Shown: in pieces, positions 1 through 9,020 of the stretch
Layout of the letters: every line of letters starts with the position of its first letter
Position numbering within the stretch: the first letter of the stretch is position 1
Assembly: GCA_025774205.1 (NCBI GenBank)
Contig: JALGWK010000139.1
Span: 1-12,964, forward strand
Length of the DNA stretch: 12,964 bases
Reading direction: 5' to 3'
Source: a bacterium
GTDB taxonomy: Bacteria; Blakebacterota; Blakebacteria; Blakebacterales; Blakebacteraceae
Made by a program: the position numbers and the translations under genes
The notes under the pieces: generated by a model
Databases searched by the model: none
Told to the model about the DNA's origin: nothing
Seen by the model: only the letters and a program-made list of their open reading frames with translations

Positions 1-1716
<1,716 letters not shown>

Positions 1717-1730
<14 letters not shown>

Positions 1731-2922
1731 CGGTCACCTCCCCGTCGCCGGCGCAGTCGGGATGCTGTCGATCACGATGTTCGCCCATGGCGCGGACGAA
1801 CTCCCTGAAGAGGTAGGCGGCGTCCCTCGGTCCTGGAGAGGCCTCCGGGTGGTACTGCACCGCGAAGACCGGGTACTCGGTGTGCCGGAAACCCTCGTTG
1901 GTGCCGTCGTTCAGATTGATGTGGGTCTCCAGGAGCCCGCTCCCCCCGCTGTCGAGATCGACCGCGAAGCCGTGGTTCTGGCTGGTGATCTCGACCCGGC
2001 CCGTTTCGAGCCGCCGCACGGGATGGTTGGCTCCGTGGTGACCGAACTTCAGCTTGAAGGTCCGGTAGCCGAACACCTGGCCGAGGATCTGATGTCCGAG
2101 ACAGATTCCGAAGGAGGGAACGCACCGGGCGAGGACGCCGGCCTGCTCCACGATGCCGGGGAGCGCCGCCGGATCACCGGGACCGTTGGAGAAGACCACC
2201 CCGTGGGGATCGATGGCGATCACCTCGTCGGCGGGAGTGTCGGCCGGAAAGACTGTGACCTCGCCGCCGACGTCGACCAGTCGGCGGAGGATGTTCTGCT
2301 TCACCCCGTAGTCCATCACGGCCACCCGCAGCAAGCCTGCCGGCAGGGGTGGTTCATCCTCCGGAACCTCGACCGGGGGAGTCTGTTCCTCCGGGATCCC
2401 GAAGGGGGCCGGTGAGGGATGCTTCCACCCGTACCGTTCCGGGATCGTCACCTCGTGGACCAGGTCGCGCCCCTCCATCTCGGGTGAGGAGCGGACCCGC
2501 TCGATGAGCATATCGGTATCAGTGGAGGTGGAGACGATCCCGCGCATCGCGCCGACCGAGCGGATGTGGCGTGTCAGCGCCCGGGTATCCACGCCGGTTA
2601 TCCCGCTGACACCGTACTCGCGCAGGTAGAGGGCCAGGTCCTGACGTCCCCGCCAGTTGCTGAAGAGGTCGGAGTATTCCCGCACCACGAACCCTTCCGG
2701 CCAGACCCCTCTCGATTCATTATCCTCCGGCGTGACGCCGTAGTTGCCGATGAGGGGAAAGGTCATGACCACGATCTGGCCGGAGTAGGAGGGATCGGTC
2801 AGGATCTCCTGATAACCCGTCATGGCGGTGTTGAAGACCACCTCGCCGGACGATTCAGACTCCGCCCCGAATGATTTCCCGGGGAATACCCGGCCGTCCT
2901 CCAGCACCAGGAAAGCGTCCAC
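1717..2922 (-). CDS. carA: Carbamoyl-phosphate synthase small (glutaminase) subunit
   Basis: CarA hydrolyses glutamine and channels ammonia to CarB. The protein is 401 residues, close to the family's usual 360-400. The N-terminal CPSase domain (about 1-150) has [20 protein letters not shown] and [15 protein letters not shown]. The class I glutamine amidotransferase domain (about 198-378) has SNGPGDP, the nucleophile Cys274 in FGICLGHQ, and the His358/Glu360 pair in [11 protein letters not shown]. All catalytic residues are present. The start is GTG at 2922, supported by GAGGAG nine bases upstream; the ATGs just before it run into a TAG within a few codons. A proline- and glutamate-rich linker (about 167-195) joins the domains and is longer than in many homologues. 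It lies 44 bp downstream of hyuB, so it may be read from the upstream operon. The stop overlaps the carB start by 14 bp. Confidence 0.97.
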
Positions 2923-2931
2923 TATCGCCGG

Positions 2932-2937
2932 CTCCTC
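2932..2937 (-). promoter_or_regulatory. Ribosome binding site of carA
   Basis: GAGGAG on the minus strand lies 9 bases before the GTG at 2922. It decides this start over the nearby ATG codons, which open a frame that closes at TAG almost at once. Confidence 0.7.
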
Positions 2938-2966
2938 ATCATCAGGTCACGCTCCCTCCCGCGCGA

Positions 2967-4565
2967 TTATACTTCATCTTCCGCTTCTTTGGTTCCCTCC
3001 CGGGGAAGGGCTCCCCAGCCGCCCCCGCCCGGGGTTTCCAGTCGGATCCCCTCGCCCCGCTCCATCTGCCAGGTGCCCTTGCCGGGGAGCGGACTCTCCT
3101 TTCCATCTGCATCGAGCCTGGTGTTACGGCCCTGCTCTCCGGCCGCTCCCCCCTCGAGTCCCCAGGGACCGATGGTGCGCCGCTCGCTCAGCAGGCTCAC
3201 CGTGGCCGGAGCCCCCAGGACGATCTCCCGATGGATCCCGTCGCCGCCGGGATGAAGACCAGCTCCCCCTGACCCGCTCCGTATCCGGTAGCCGGTCACC
3301 CGGAAAGGGTAGGCGTGCTCGAGCGCCTCGATCGGGGTATTTCTCGTGTTGGTCATGTGGCAGTGGACCGCCGCAGGACCCCGGCTCCCCGGGCGCCCTC
3401 CCATACCGCCCCCGGTTGTCTCGTAGTAGGCGAACGATTCTCCGGTCCGGGGATCGATCCCCCCGATGGTCAGGTTGTTCATCGTGCCCTGGCTCGCGGC
3501 CGGGACCCGATCGGGAACGGCGCCGGCCAGCGCCCCCAGGATGACGTCCACCAGGCGCTGGCTCGTTTCGACGTTGCCCGCCGCCACCGCCGCCGGGTGA
3601 CGGGCATTCACGACCGTCCCCTCGGGAGCGATGAGGCGGATCGGCGCGAAGGAGCCGTGATTGGGCGGTACGGCCGGATCGAGCAGGCAGCGGAAGGCGT
3701 ACACCGTGGCCGACAGCGTAATGGCGTAGACCGCGTTCACCGGTCCGGTACATTGGGTGGCACTCTCCGAGAAATCGACCGTGGCTTCCTCCCCGTCGAT
3801 TGTGATGTTTACCCTGATCGGGATCGGCTCCTCGCTCAGGCCATCGTTATCGAGCCGGTCTTCGAAAGTGTACATCCCGTCGGGCAGTTCCCCGATCAGC
3901 GCCCGGGTCATCCGTTCGGCGTATCCGATGAGATGGTCCGCGTAGGCAACCGGTTCCTCCAGGCCGCGCTCATCCATCAGTTCCAGGAGGCGTCGCGCTC
4001 CGACATCGAGCGAGGCCATCTGCGCCCGCAGATCCCCTTCCCGCTCTCCAGGGGTGCGCACGTTGGCCATTATCAGCGCCGTGAGGTCGGGATCGGGTTC
4101 CTGTTCACCCTTCCGCCGGAGACGTACCGGCGGGATGCGGAGTCCCTCCTGGTAGATATCGACGGCCAGGGCCATCGAACCGGGCGCCATCCCGCCCACA
4201 TCAGCGTGGTGAGCCCGCGAAGCAACATAGAAGAGGGGACGACGTTCTGCGTACACCGGCGCCACCATGGTGAGGTCGGGCAGATGGGTGCCGCCGGCGA
4301 AGGGGTCGTTCAGAAGGACGACCTCCCCCGGCTCGAGGTGGCCATCCGCGAGCGCGGCCGCCACCGAGAGGGGCATGCTGCCGAGGTGGACCGGCAGGTG
4401 ATCACCCTGGGCGACGACCCGGCCCTCCCGGTCGAACACCGCGCAGGAGTAATCCCGGCGTTCCTTGATATTGGGGGATGAAGCAGTACGCTGGAGAACG
4501 GCTCCCATCTCTTCCGCGACTCCCGCGAAACGGTGCTTGTAGACTTCAAGGAGAATGGGGTCCAT
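2967..4565 (-). CDS. hyuB: N-methylhydantoinase B / 5-oxoprolinase family subunit (HyuB-like)
   Basis: This is the B subunit of the ATP-dependent hydantoinase/5-oxoprolinase family, which with HyuA opens cyclic amides such as 5-oxoproline or N-methylhydantoin; some relatives are the core of acetone or acetophenone carboxylases. The 532-residue length is normal for stand-alone HyuB. Family stretches seen are NIKERRDYSCAVFD (about 32-45), QGDHLPVHLGSMP (53-65), NDPFAGGTHLPDLTMVAPVY (86-105), ASRAHHADVGGMAPGSM (116-132), YETTGGGMGGRPGSRG near 378-393 and the C-terminal glycine-rich ETPGGGGWGALP. It begins with ATG 15 bp after the PfkB-like gene, so the two are probably co-translated. Its partner hyuA is not adjacent; two other genes lie between. 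The substrate cannot be read from the sequence. Confidence 0.93.
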   Translation of the reverse strand: MDPILLEVYKHRFAGVAEEMGAVLQRTASSPNIKERRDYSCAVFDREGRVVAQGDHLPVHLGSMPLSVAAALADGHLEPGEVVLLNDPFAGGTHLPDLTMVAPVYAERRPLFYVASRAHHADVGGMAPGSMALAVDIYQEGLRIPPVRLRRKGEQEPDPDLTALIMANVRTPGEREGDLRAQMASLDVGARRLLELMDERGLEEPVAYADHLIGYAERMTRALIGELPDGMYTFEDRLDNDGLSEEPIPIRVNITIDGEEATVDFSESATQCTGPVNAVYAITLSATVYAFRCLLDPAVPPNHGSFAPIRLIAPEGTVVNARHPAAVAAGNVETSQRLVDVILGALAGAVPDRVPAASQGTMNNLTIGGIDPRTGESFAYYETTGGGMGGRPGSRGPAAVHCHMTNTRNTPIEALEHAYPFRVTGYRIRSGSGGAGLHPGGDGIHREIVLGAPATVSLLSERRTIGPWGLEGGAAGEQGRNTRLDADGKESPLPGKGTWQMERGEGIRLETPGGGGWGALPREGTKEAEDEV

Positions 4566-4580
4566 TCAGTGTGTCCGTCT

Positions 4581-5594
4581 CTATCCGTCCTGGCTGTTGT
4601 CATCCTCCGCCGCGGGATCCTCGCCGGCCAGAACGGCGTTGATATCCGTGAGTGTCCCGAGGGCAAGGGCCCCCATGTGGGAGCAGGCAAAGCCGGCGCA
4701 GGCGGAGGCGAAGTAACCGGCCTCCTCGCCGTTGATCCCCCTGAGGAGCGCGTAGGAGAGGCCGCCGAAGTAGGCTCCCCCCGCGCCGGTCGGATCGACC
4801 GCCGAGGCGCCCAGGGCCTGGATCTCGTACTCCTCACCGTTGTAAGCCAGGTAGCTGCCCTCTTTGCCGGCCGTCACGACCGTGTAGCGGGAACCGTAGG
4901 TCTTGTGAAGAGCGCGACAGGAGAGCCGGGGATCCTCCTCGCCGGTCAGCTTCATCGCCGCGGTCAGACACGATTTCAGGACATCAGTTTTCTGCAGGAT
5001 GGCCTCGAGTTCCTTCTGATGTCCGATACCGGCCTCCTCCAGGAGGTAGACCGGGTCGGTGTCGAGGTCGGTGAAGATCAAGCAGTCAGCGGCGCTGGCC
5101 ACCTCGACCGCCTGCAGGGTCGTCCGGAGTGGAACTGTGGCGACGTCGGTGTGGAAGTGGAGCGAACCATCGATGCAGCCCACCATCGCGGCGTCGACCT
5201 TCTCCGGGGTCAGGTAGTTCAGGACGTTGGGGAAGATGATGATGCTCCGCTCGCCGTTCGGAGCGACCGATACCCACGAGAAGGGCGAACGCTGGTCCTC
5301 CCACCGCTCGATGCAGTGGGTCTGAACATTATCGTTCTCGAAATCGCTGAGGATGCGCGAACCCTCTTCATCGTCGCCGAGGATCCCCATCCAGGCGGCT
5401 CCAACGCCGAGGCGGGCCAGCTGGATGAGGCTCAGGGCGGTCGCCCCGCCCAGGGAGACCTCCAGCCCCTGACTGAGGACCTTCCGCTTCATGAATCCCG
5501 CTTCGGGTACCAGGGCAGTGGCGCCGCTGCCGCCGCCCTGCAGTTTCTCTTCAGCCGCTTTCCGCGGTGGACTCGATTTACGCTTGGCGTGCAT
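4581..5594 (-). CDS. Degenerate PfkB-fold (ribokinase family) protein, probably catalytically inactive
   Basis: The 337-residue protein is recognisable as a PfkB/ribokinase relative: GGATALSLIQLARLGVGAAW (49-68) and MGILGDDEEGSRI match the first PfkB signature region, VTAGKEGSYL (240-249) matches the nucleotide-site strand, and DPTGAGGAYFGGLSYAL (267-283) matches the second signature. Three hallmarks are missing. The second signature normally reads GAGD, whose Asp is the catalytic base; here it is GAGG, Gly273 (codon GGA). The NxxE motif that helps bind Mg and phosphate is replaced by CLTA (209-212). The usual first strand with its substrate-binding GxxxxD is absent: the N-terminus is a lysine-, proline- and glycine-rich stretch of about 35 residues instead. 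No frameshift near the start would restore the missing strand, and the frame is otherwise open. I therefore infer a pseudokinase, perhaps a ligand-binding or regulatory partner of the HyuA/HyuB enzyme that flanks it. The acidic tail EDPAAEDDNSQDG is probably disordered. Confidence 0.8.
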   Translation of the reverse strand: MHAKRKSSPPRKAAEEKLQGGGSGATALVPEAGFMKRKVLSQGLEVSLGGATALSLIQLARLGVGAAWMGILGDDEEGSRILSDFENDNVQTHCIERWEDQRSPFSWVSVAPNGERSIIIFPNVLNYLTPEKVDAAMVGCIDGSLHFHTDVATVPLRTTLQAVEVASAADCLIFTDLDTDPVYLLEEAGIGHQKELEAILQKTDVLKSCLTAAMKLTGEEDPRLSCRALHKTYGSRYTVVTAGKEGSYLAYNGEEYEIQALGASAVDPTGAGGAYFGGLSYALLRGINGEEAGYFASACAGFACSHMGALALGTLTDINAVLAGEDPAAEDDNSQDG

Positions 5595-5644
5595 GCTGAT
5601 TCTGTCCTGTTGTGATCCCTCTCACCCGTCCGGACCGGGGCATC

Positions 5645-6844
5645 TCAAAGCGCCGCCAGACCGGTCTCCAGGTCAGCCAGGATGTCTTCGATCTCTTCGA
5701 TCCCGACCGAAAGCCTGATCAGCCCGTCGGGAACACCCATCGCTTCACGTTCCTCCCTGCTAAACTTGTAGTGTGAGGAGACCGCAGGCAACAGCAGGGT
5801 GGTCTCGACACTGCCGAGGCTCGGCACGATTTTGATCAGTTTGAGGGAGTCAACGACCCGGTGAGCGGCGGCGAGGTCGCCGTCCACTTCGAAGGAGAGC
5901 ATCCCCCCGAACGCCGCCATCTGCCCTCCAGCGGTCTCATGGAACGGACTCGACTCCAGTCCGGGGTAGTTGACCCGCCGCACATCGGGACGCGCTTCGA
6001 GGAAGCGGGCGATCTCAAGCGCGTTCTCGCAGGCCCGCTCCACCCGCACCTTGAGGGTCTTCATCCCCCTCAGCAGGAGGAAGGCTGCCATCGGGTCCAT
6101 GATCCCGCCGAGGTCGATCAGGCGGGTACGGATCTCCGCGATCAGGTCGGTCGAACCGGTAATGACGCCCCCCGTGGTGTCACCGTGACCACCGAGGTAT
6201 TTGGTCAGGCTGTGGACCGCGATGTCGGCGCCCAGCTCGAGCGGGCGCTGCAGGATCGGCGTCGCGAAGGTGCTGTCCACCACAACCTTCGCTCCCGATT
6301 CGCGCGCGAATCCGACCGCCCTCGCGATGTCGACCACCTTCAGGGTGGGATTGGTGGGTGACTCCAGGTAGAGCAGGTCGGCACCCTCTCCCAGGGCTTC
6401 ACGCAGAACCGCTCCGTCACCCTGCTCGGAACCCACCTCCACCCAGATGACTTCCACTCCCCACGGTTCGAGTATCCGACTGAAGAATCCGGAGGAGCCG
6501 CCATAGAGATCGCGGTACGCGACCAGCCGGGCCCCGGGCCGGAGGAGGGTGAACATCACCGTCGAGATCGCGGCCATCCCCGAAGCGGCCGCGAGAGAGT
6601 TCCCGCCTCCCTCGAGAGCGGTCACTTTCTCCTCGAGCGCACGCACGGTCGGATTTCCCATCCGGGAGTAGATGTATTCTCCCTTCGGCCTCAGGAAGGC
6701 GTCTTCCAGCGCCTGGGCGGTCGGGAATCCGAAGGGCGCGGTCTGGTAGATCGGCACCGAGACAGCTCCGGTGGTGGGATCTATCTCTTCACCGGCGTGG
6801 ACTGCGCGGGTGGACAGGCCTCTCTTCAGGTTGTCATCAGCCAC
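5645..6844 (-). CDS. PLP-dependent trans-sulfuration enzyme (cystathionine gamma-synthase / gamma-lyase / methionine gamma-lyase family)
   Basis: This 399-residue protein belongs to the Cys/Met-metabolism PLP enzymes, which are usually homotetrameric and cytoplasmic. Visible active-site features are YSRMGNPT (59-66; Tyr59 and Arg61 bind the PLP phosphate of the neighbouring subunit), the catalytic Tyr114 in DLYGG, Asp190 in VVVDSTFATP (binds the pyridine nitrogen), the Schiff-base Lys215 in HSLTKYLGGHGD, and the substrate-carboxylate Arg377 in GLIRLSVGIE. Position 116 is Gly, not the Cys typical of classical methionine gamma-lyases, which leans towards cystathionine gamma-synthase/lyase or a sulfhydrylase; the sequence alone does not separate these, so no symbol is given. 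The usual DNTFATP is DSTFATP here. Translation starts at GTG 6844 with AGGAAGGA seven bases upstream. It lies 62 bp after hyuA, and that gap contains an imperfect palindrome that might be regulatory. Confidence 0.93.
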   Translation of the reverse strand: MADDNLKRGLSTRAVHAGEEIDPTTGAVSVPIYQTAPFGFPTAQALEDAFLRPKGEYIYSRMGNPTVRALEEKVTALEGGGNSLAAASGMAAISTVMFTLLRPGARLVAYRDLYGGSSGFFSRILEPWGVEVIWVEVGSEQGDGAVLREALGEGADLLYLESPTNPTLKVVDIARAVGFARESGAKVVVDSTFATPILQRPLELGADIAVHSLTKYLGGHGDTTGGVITGSTDLIAEIRTRLIDLGGIMDPMAAFLLLRGMKTLKVRVERACENALEIARFLEARPDVRRVNYPGLESSPFHETAGGQMAAFGGMLSFEVDGDLAAAHRVVDSLKLIKIVPSLGSVETTLLLPAVSSHYKFSREEREAMGVPDGLIRLSVGIEEIEDILADLETGLAAL

Positions 6845-6851
6845 GGATCAT

Positions 6852-6859
6852 TCCTTCCT
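6852..6859 (-). promoter_or_regulatory. Ribosome binding site of the trans-sulfuration gene
   Basis: AGGAAGGA on the minus strand is 7 bases before GTG 6844 and supports that non-ATG start. The palindrome at 6861-6898 ends one base upstream of it, so a protein bound there, or a hairpin in the transcript, could affect expression. Confidence 0.7.
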
Positions 6860-6860
6860 G

Positions 6861-6898
6861 GTGCCCTGTCACTCAACAACTGTCGCATGACATGACAC
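6861..6898. repeat. 38-bp imperfect palindrome in the hyuA / trans-sulfuration gap
   Basis: The 38 bases read GTGCCCTGTCACTC from the left on the plus strand and GTGTCATGTCATGC from the right on the minus strand, so the two halves are imperfect inverted copies of one motif, about GTGYCMTGTCAYKC. The plus-strand stretch 6862-6888 also matches the minus strand of 12863-12889 at 24 of 27 positions by eye. It could be a collapsed copy of the terminal repeats of the palindromic element upstream of the helicase gene, or a two-half-site operator. Confidence 0.6.
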
Positions 6899-6906
6899 TC
6901 GTCTGA

Positions 6907-9009
6907 TTATCCTTGATGGTCGAGGGTGATCAGCAGGTCGCCCCAGGAGCCGACCTCGACCCCGGCGCCGGGCGGCACGACCGTGGTCGCCGAGAATTCC
7001 TGGATCAGGAGCGGACCGGTCACGACCTGACCGGGTAAGAGCCGCTCCCGCGGGATCTGCGGCGCCTCGTGGCCCGTACCGTCCCAGATCATGGCCCGGG
7101 TCGGGAAGGATCCGGGATCGAATCCCTGTTCACCCTCTCCCCCGTCATCGATTCCGGGCAGGAGTTCATCGAGATCGGCCGCGCCCGGGCCGTGCCCCTC
7201 CACTCTCAGGGAGACCAGTTCCACCACGATTCCCGGGCGGTCATAGCCGTACCTCTCGAGGTGGGCCGCGGCGAAACGGTCTCGCGTTGCCTTCCAATCC
7301 TCTTCCGGCGCCGCCTCCCCGCTCACGGGCACGTCCACCGTCAGTTCGAACGACTGTCCGCGGTACCTCAGGTCGACCCGACGACGCAATTCGCATTCCT
7401 CCCGGGCCACCCCGGCTTCCTCCAGTCCCGCCAGCGCCTCCTCTTCGAGCCGGCGCCAGACCGTTGCCAGGGTCGCGGCGTCACCGACCGCGTCCGACCC
7501 CAGCACCGTCTGTGCCCGATCGACCCGCAGACCGGCCACCAGGGTGCCGACCGCCGACAGGAGACCCGGCTCACGCGGGACGAGTACCCGATCGACACCT
7601 ATCTCGGCTCCCAGCGCCGCCGCGTGCATGGCCCCCGCCCCCCCGAAGGCAACGAGGACATATTCCCGGGGGTCCTTCCCCCGCTCAACACTGATCTTGC
7701 GCAGCGCCGCCGCCATGGTGGTGACCGCGACCTGTATCACGCCTTCAGCGATCTCTTCCGGCGTGTGTGTTTGCGCCCCCGAAACGGCGGCTGCCGCAGC
7801 AGCCAGAGCCCGCAGCCCCTCGAGCGAAGCGGCTGAGTCGAGCTCCATGGTCCCCCCGAGGAGCCCGGCAGCAGGCAGTCGTCCGAGCACGAGGTTGGCA
7901 TCGGTGACCGTGACGCCTTCTCCGGCCGGGCCGGGTGACCTCCGGCCGTAAGCGAGTGGTCCGGGATCGGCCCCGGCGCTCTGTGGTCCGACGTTGAGAG
8001 CGCCGCCGCGGTCGATCCGCGCCAGACTCCCGCCACCGGCGCCAACGGTATGCATGTCGATCTGTTCGACGAGAAGAGGATAGCCTTCCAGCCCCCCTTC
8101 GCTGGTCTGGTGAATGGCGCCGTCGCAGAGAGCCACGTCGGTGCTCGTGCCGCCCATGTCGAAGGTGAGGATATTCGGGAAGCCCGCCCGACGGGCGACC
8201 GCGAGCGCTCCGGCGACTCCTGCCGCGGGCCCCGACAGCAGGGTGTGAACCGGTTCCCGGGCGGCACGTTCGGCCGAGAGGCTGCCGCCGCTGGAGGTGG
8301 TGATGACGAGGTCGGCCGCCCCCAGCCCCGCCCGCAGCGCTCCCAGGTAGCGACTCATGATCGGCTGGACACTCGCGTTTACGGCGACGGTAGAGGAACG
8401 TTCATACTCGCGGAAGAGGGGTATCAGTTCCGATGAACGGGTGATCGGGATCCCGGGGAATCGTTCGGCCAGCGCCTCGGCCACGATCTGTTCATGGGTC
8501 GCGTTGGCATAGGCGTGGAGGAGTGAGATCGCGATCGCTTCCGGCGGCGGGTCGAGGGAGTCGATCTGATCAATCAGGTCGGCCAGGGCCTCACTGCCGG
8601 GGGTGAGGGCCAGTTCCGCCTGGCCCTCGGGACCGATCCGCTCGGCGATTCCCAGCCGTCGTTCACCGGGGATGAGCGGAGCGGGCCGCTCGACCTCGAG
8701 ATCGTACAGGGCCGGCCGGTCCTGGCGGGCGATCTCCAGGACGTCTTCGAATCCCAGGGTGGTCACCAGGAGAGCTCGGGCCACGTTGCCGGTCAGGATG
8801 GCGTTGGTTGCCACGGTGGTCCCGTGGGCGATCCTGTCACCTCGCTGCAGGGTACCTTCGCCAAGCGTCTCCGCGATGCCGTCGAGTACGGCCCGGTACG
8901 GTCCCGCGGGGGTGCTGCTCAGTTTGTGATGCACCAGTCCGGCGGGAGTGAGCGCCACGAGGTCGGTGAAGGTCCCCCCGGTATCGACTCCGATGCAGTG
9001 TTCCCGCAT
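6907..9009 (-). CDS. hyuA: N-methylhydantoinase A / 5-oxoprolinase family ATPase subunit (HyuA-like)
   Basis: HyuA is the ATP-using subunit of the hydantoinase/5-oxoprolinase family and has an actin/ASKHA-type nucleotide fold. The 700-residue protein has the normal length and three expected glycine motifs: GVDTGGTFTDLVAL (7-20), LTFDMGGTSTDVAL (281-294) and VAFGGAGAMHAAALG (453-467). Also typical are AHGTTVATNAILTG (61-74), LLSGPAAGVAGA (257-268) and HTVGAGGGSLARID (320-333). No motif is missing. ATG 9009 lies 11 bp after galK with a GGGGA ribosome site overlapping the end of that gene, so both are likely on one mRNA. With HyuB (2967-4565) it should form the working enzyme; hydantoin, N-methylhydantoin and 5-oxoproline are candidate substrates, and the nearby sulfur amino-acid enzyme is weak support for a glutathione-breakdown (5-oxoproline) role. 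The cytoplasm is the expected location, as there is no signal peptide. Confidence 0.95.
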   Translation of the reverse strand: MREHCIGVDTGGTFTDLVALTPAGLVHHKLSSTPAGPYRAVLDGIAETLGEGTLQRGDRIAHGTTVATNAILTGNVARALLVTTLGFEDVLEIARQDRPALYDLEVERPAPLIPGERRLGIAERIGPEGQAELALTPGSEALADLIDQIDSLDPPPEAIAISLLHAYANATHEQIVAEALAERFPGIPITRSSELIPLFREYERSSTVAVNASVQPIMSRYLGALRAGLGAADLVITTSSGGSLSAERAAREPVHTLLSGPAAGVAGALAVARRAGFPNILTFDMGGTSTDVALCDGAIHQTSEGGLEGYPLLVEQIDMHTVGAGGGSLARIDRGGALNVGPQSAGADPGPLAYGRRSPGPAGEGVTVTDANLVLGRLPAAGLLGGTMELDSAASLEGLRALAAAAAAVSGAQTHTPEEIAEGVIQVAVTTMAAALRKISVERGKDPREYVLVAFGGAGAMHAAALGAEIGVDRVLVPREPGLLSAVGTLVAGLRVDRAQTVLGSDAVGDAATLATVWRRLEEEALAGLEEAGVAREECELRRRVDLRYRGQSFELTVDVPVSGEAAPEEDWKATRDRFAAAHLERYGYDRPGIVVELVSLRVEGHGPGAADLDELLPGIDDGGEGEQGFDPGSFPTRAMIWDGTGHEAPQIPRERLLPGQVVTGPLLIQEFSATTVVPPGAGVEVGSWGDLLITLDHQG

Positions 9010-9020
9010 GACGCAGTCCC

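Noticed and set aside
3315-5615. Long plus-strand open frames (3315-4481, 4533-5615) opposite hyuB and the PfkB-like gene
   Set aside because: They are antisense shadows of genes with strong family motifs; their translations show no recognisable domain and are rich in Arg, Gly and Asp, as expected for GC-rich reverse frames.
6845-6906. SAM or other riboswitch ahead of the trans-sulfuration gene
   Set aside because: The gap is only 62 bp, too short for a full S-box or similar aptamer plus expression platform, and it lacks the conserved core; the palindrome explains it better.
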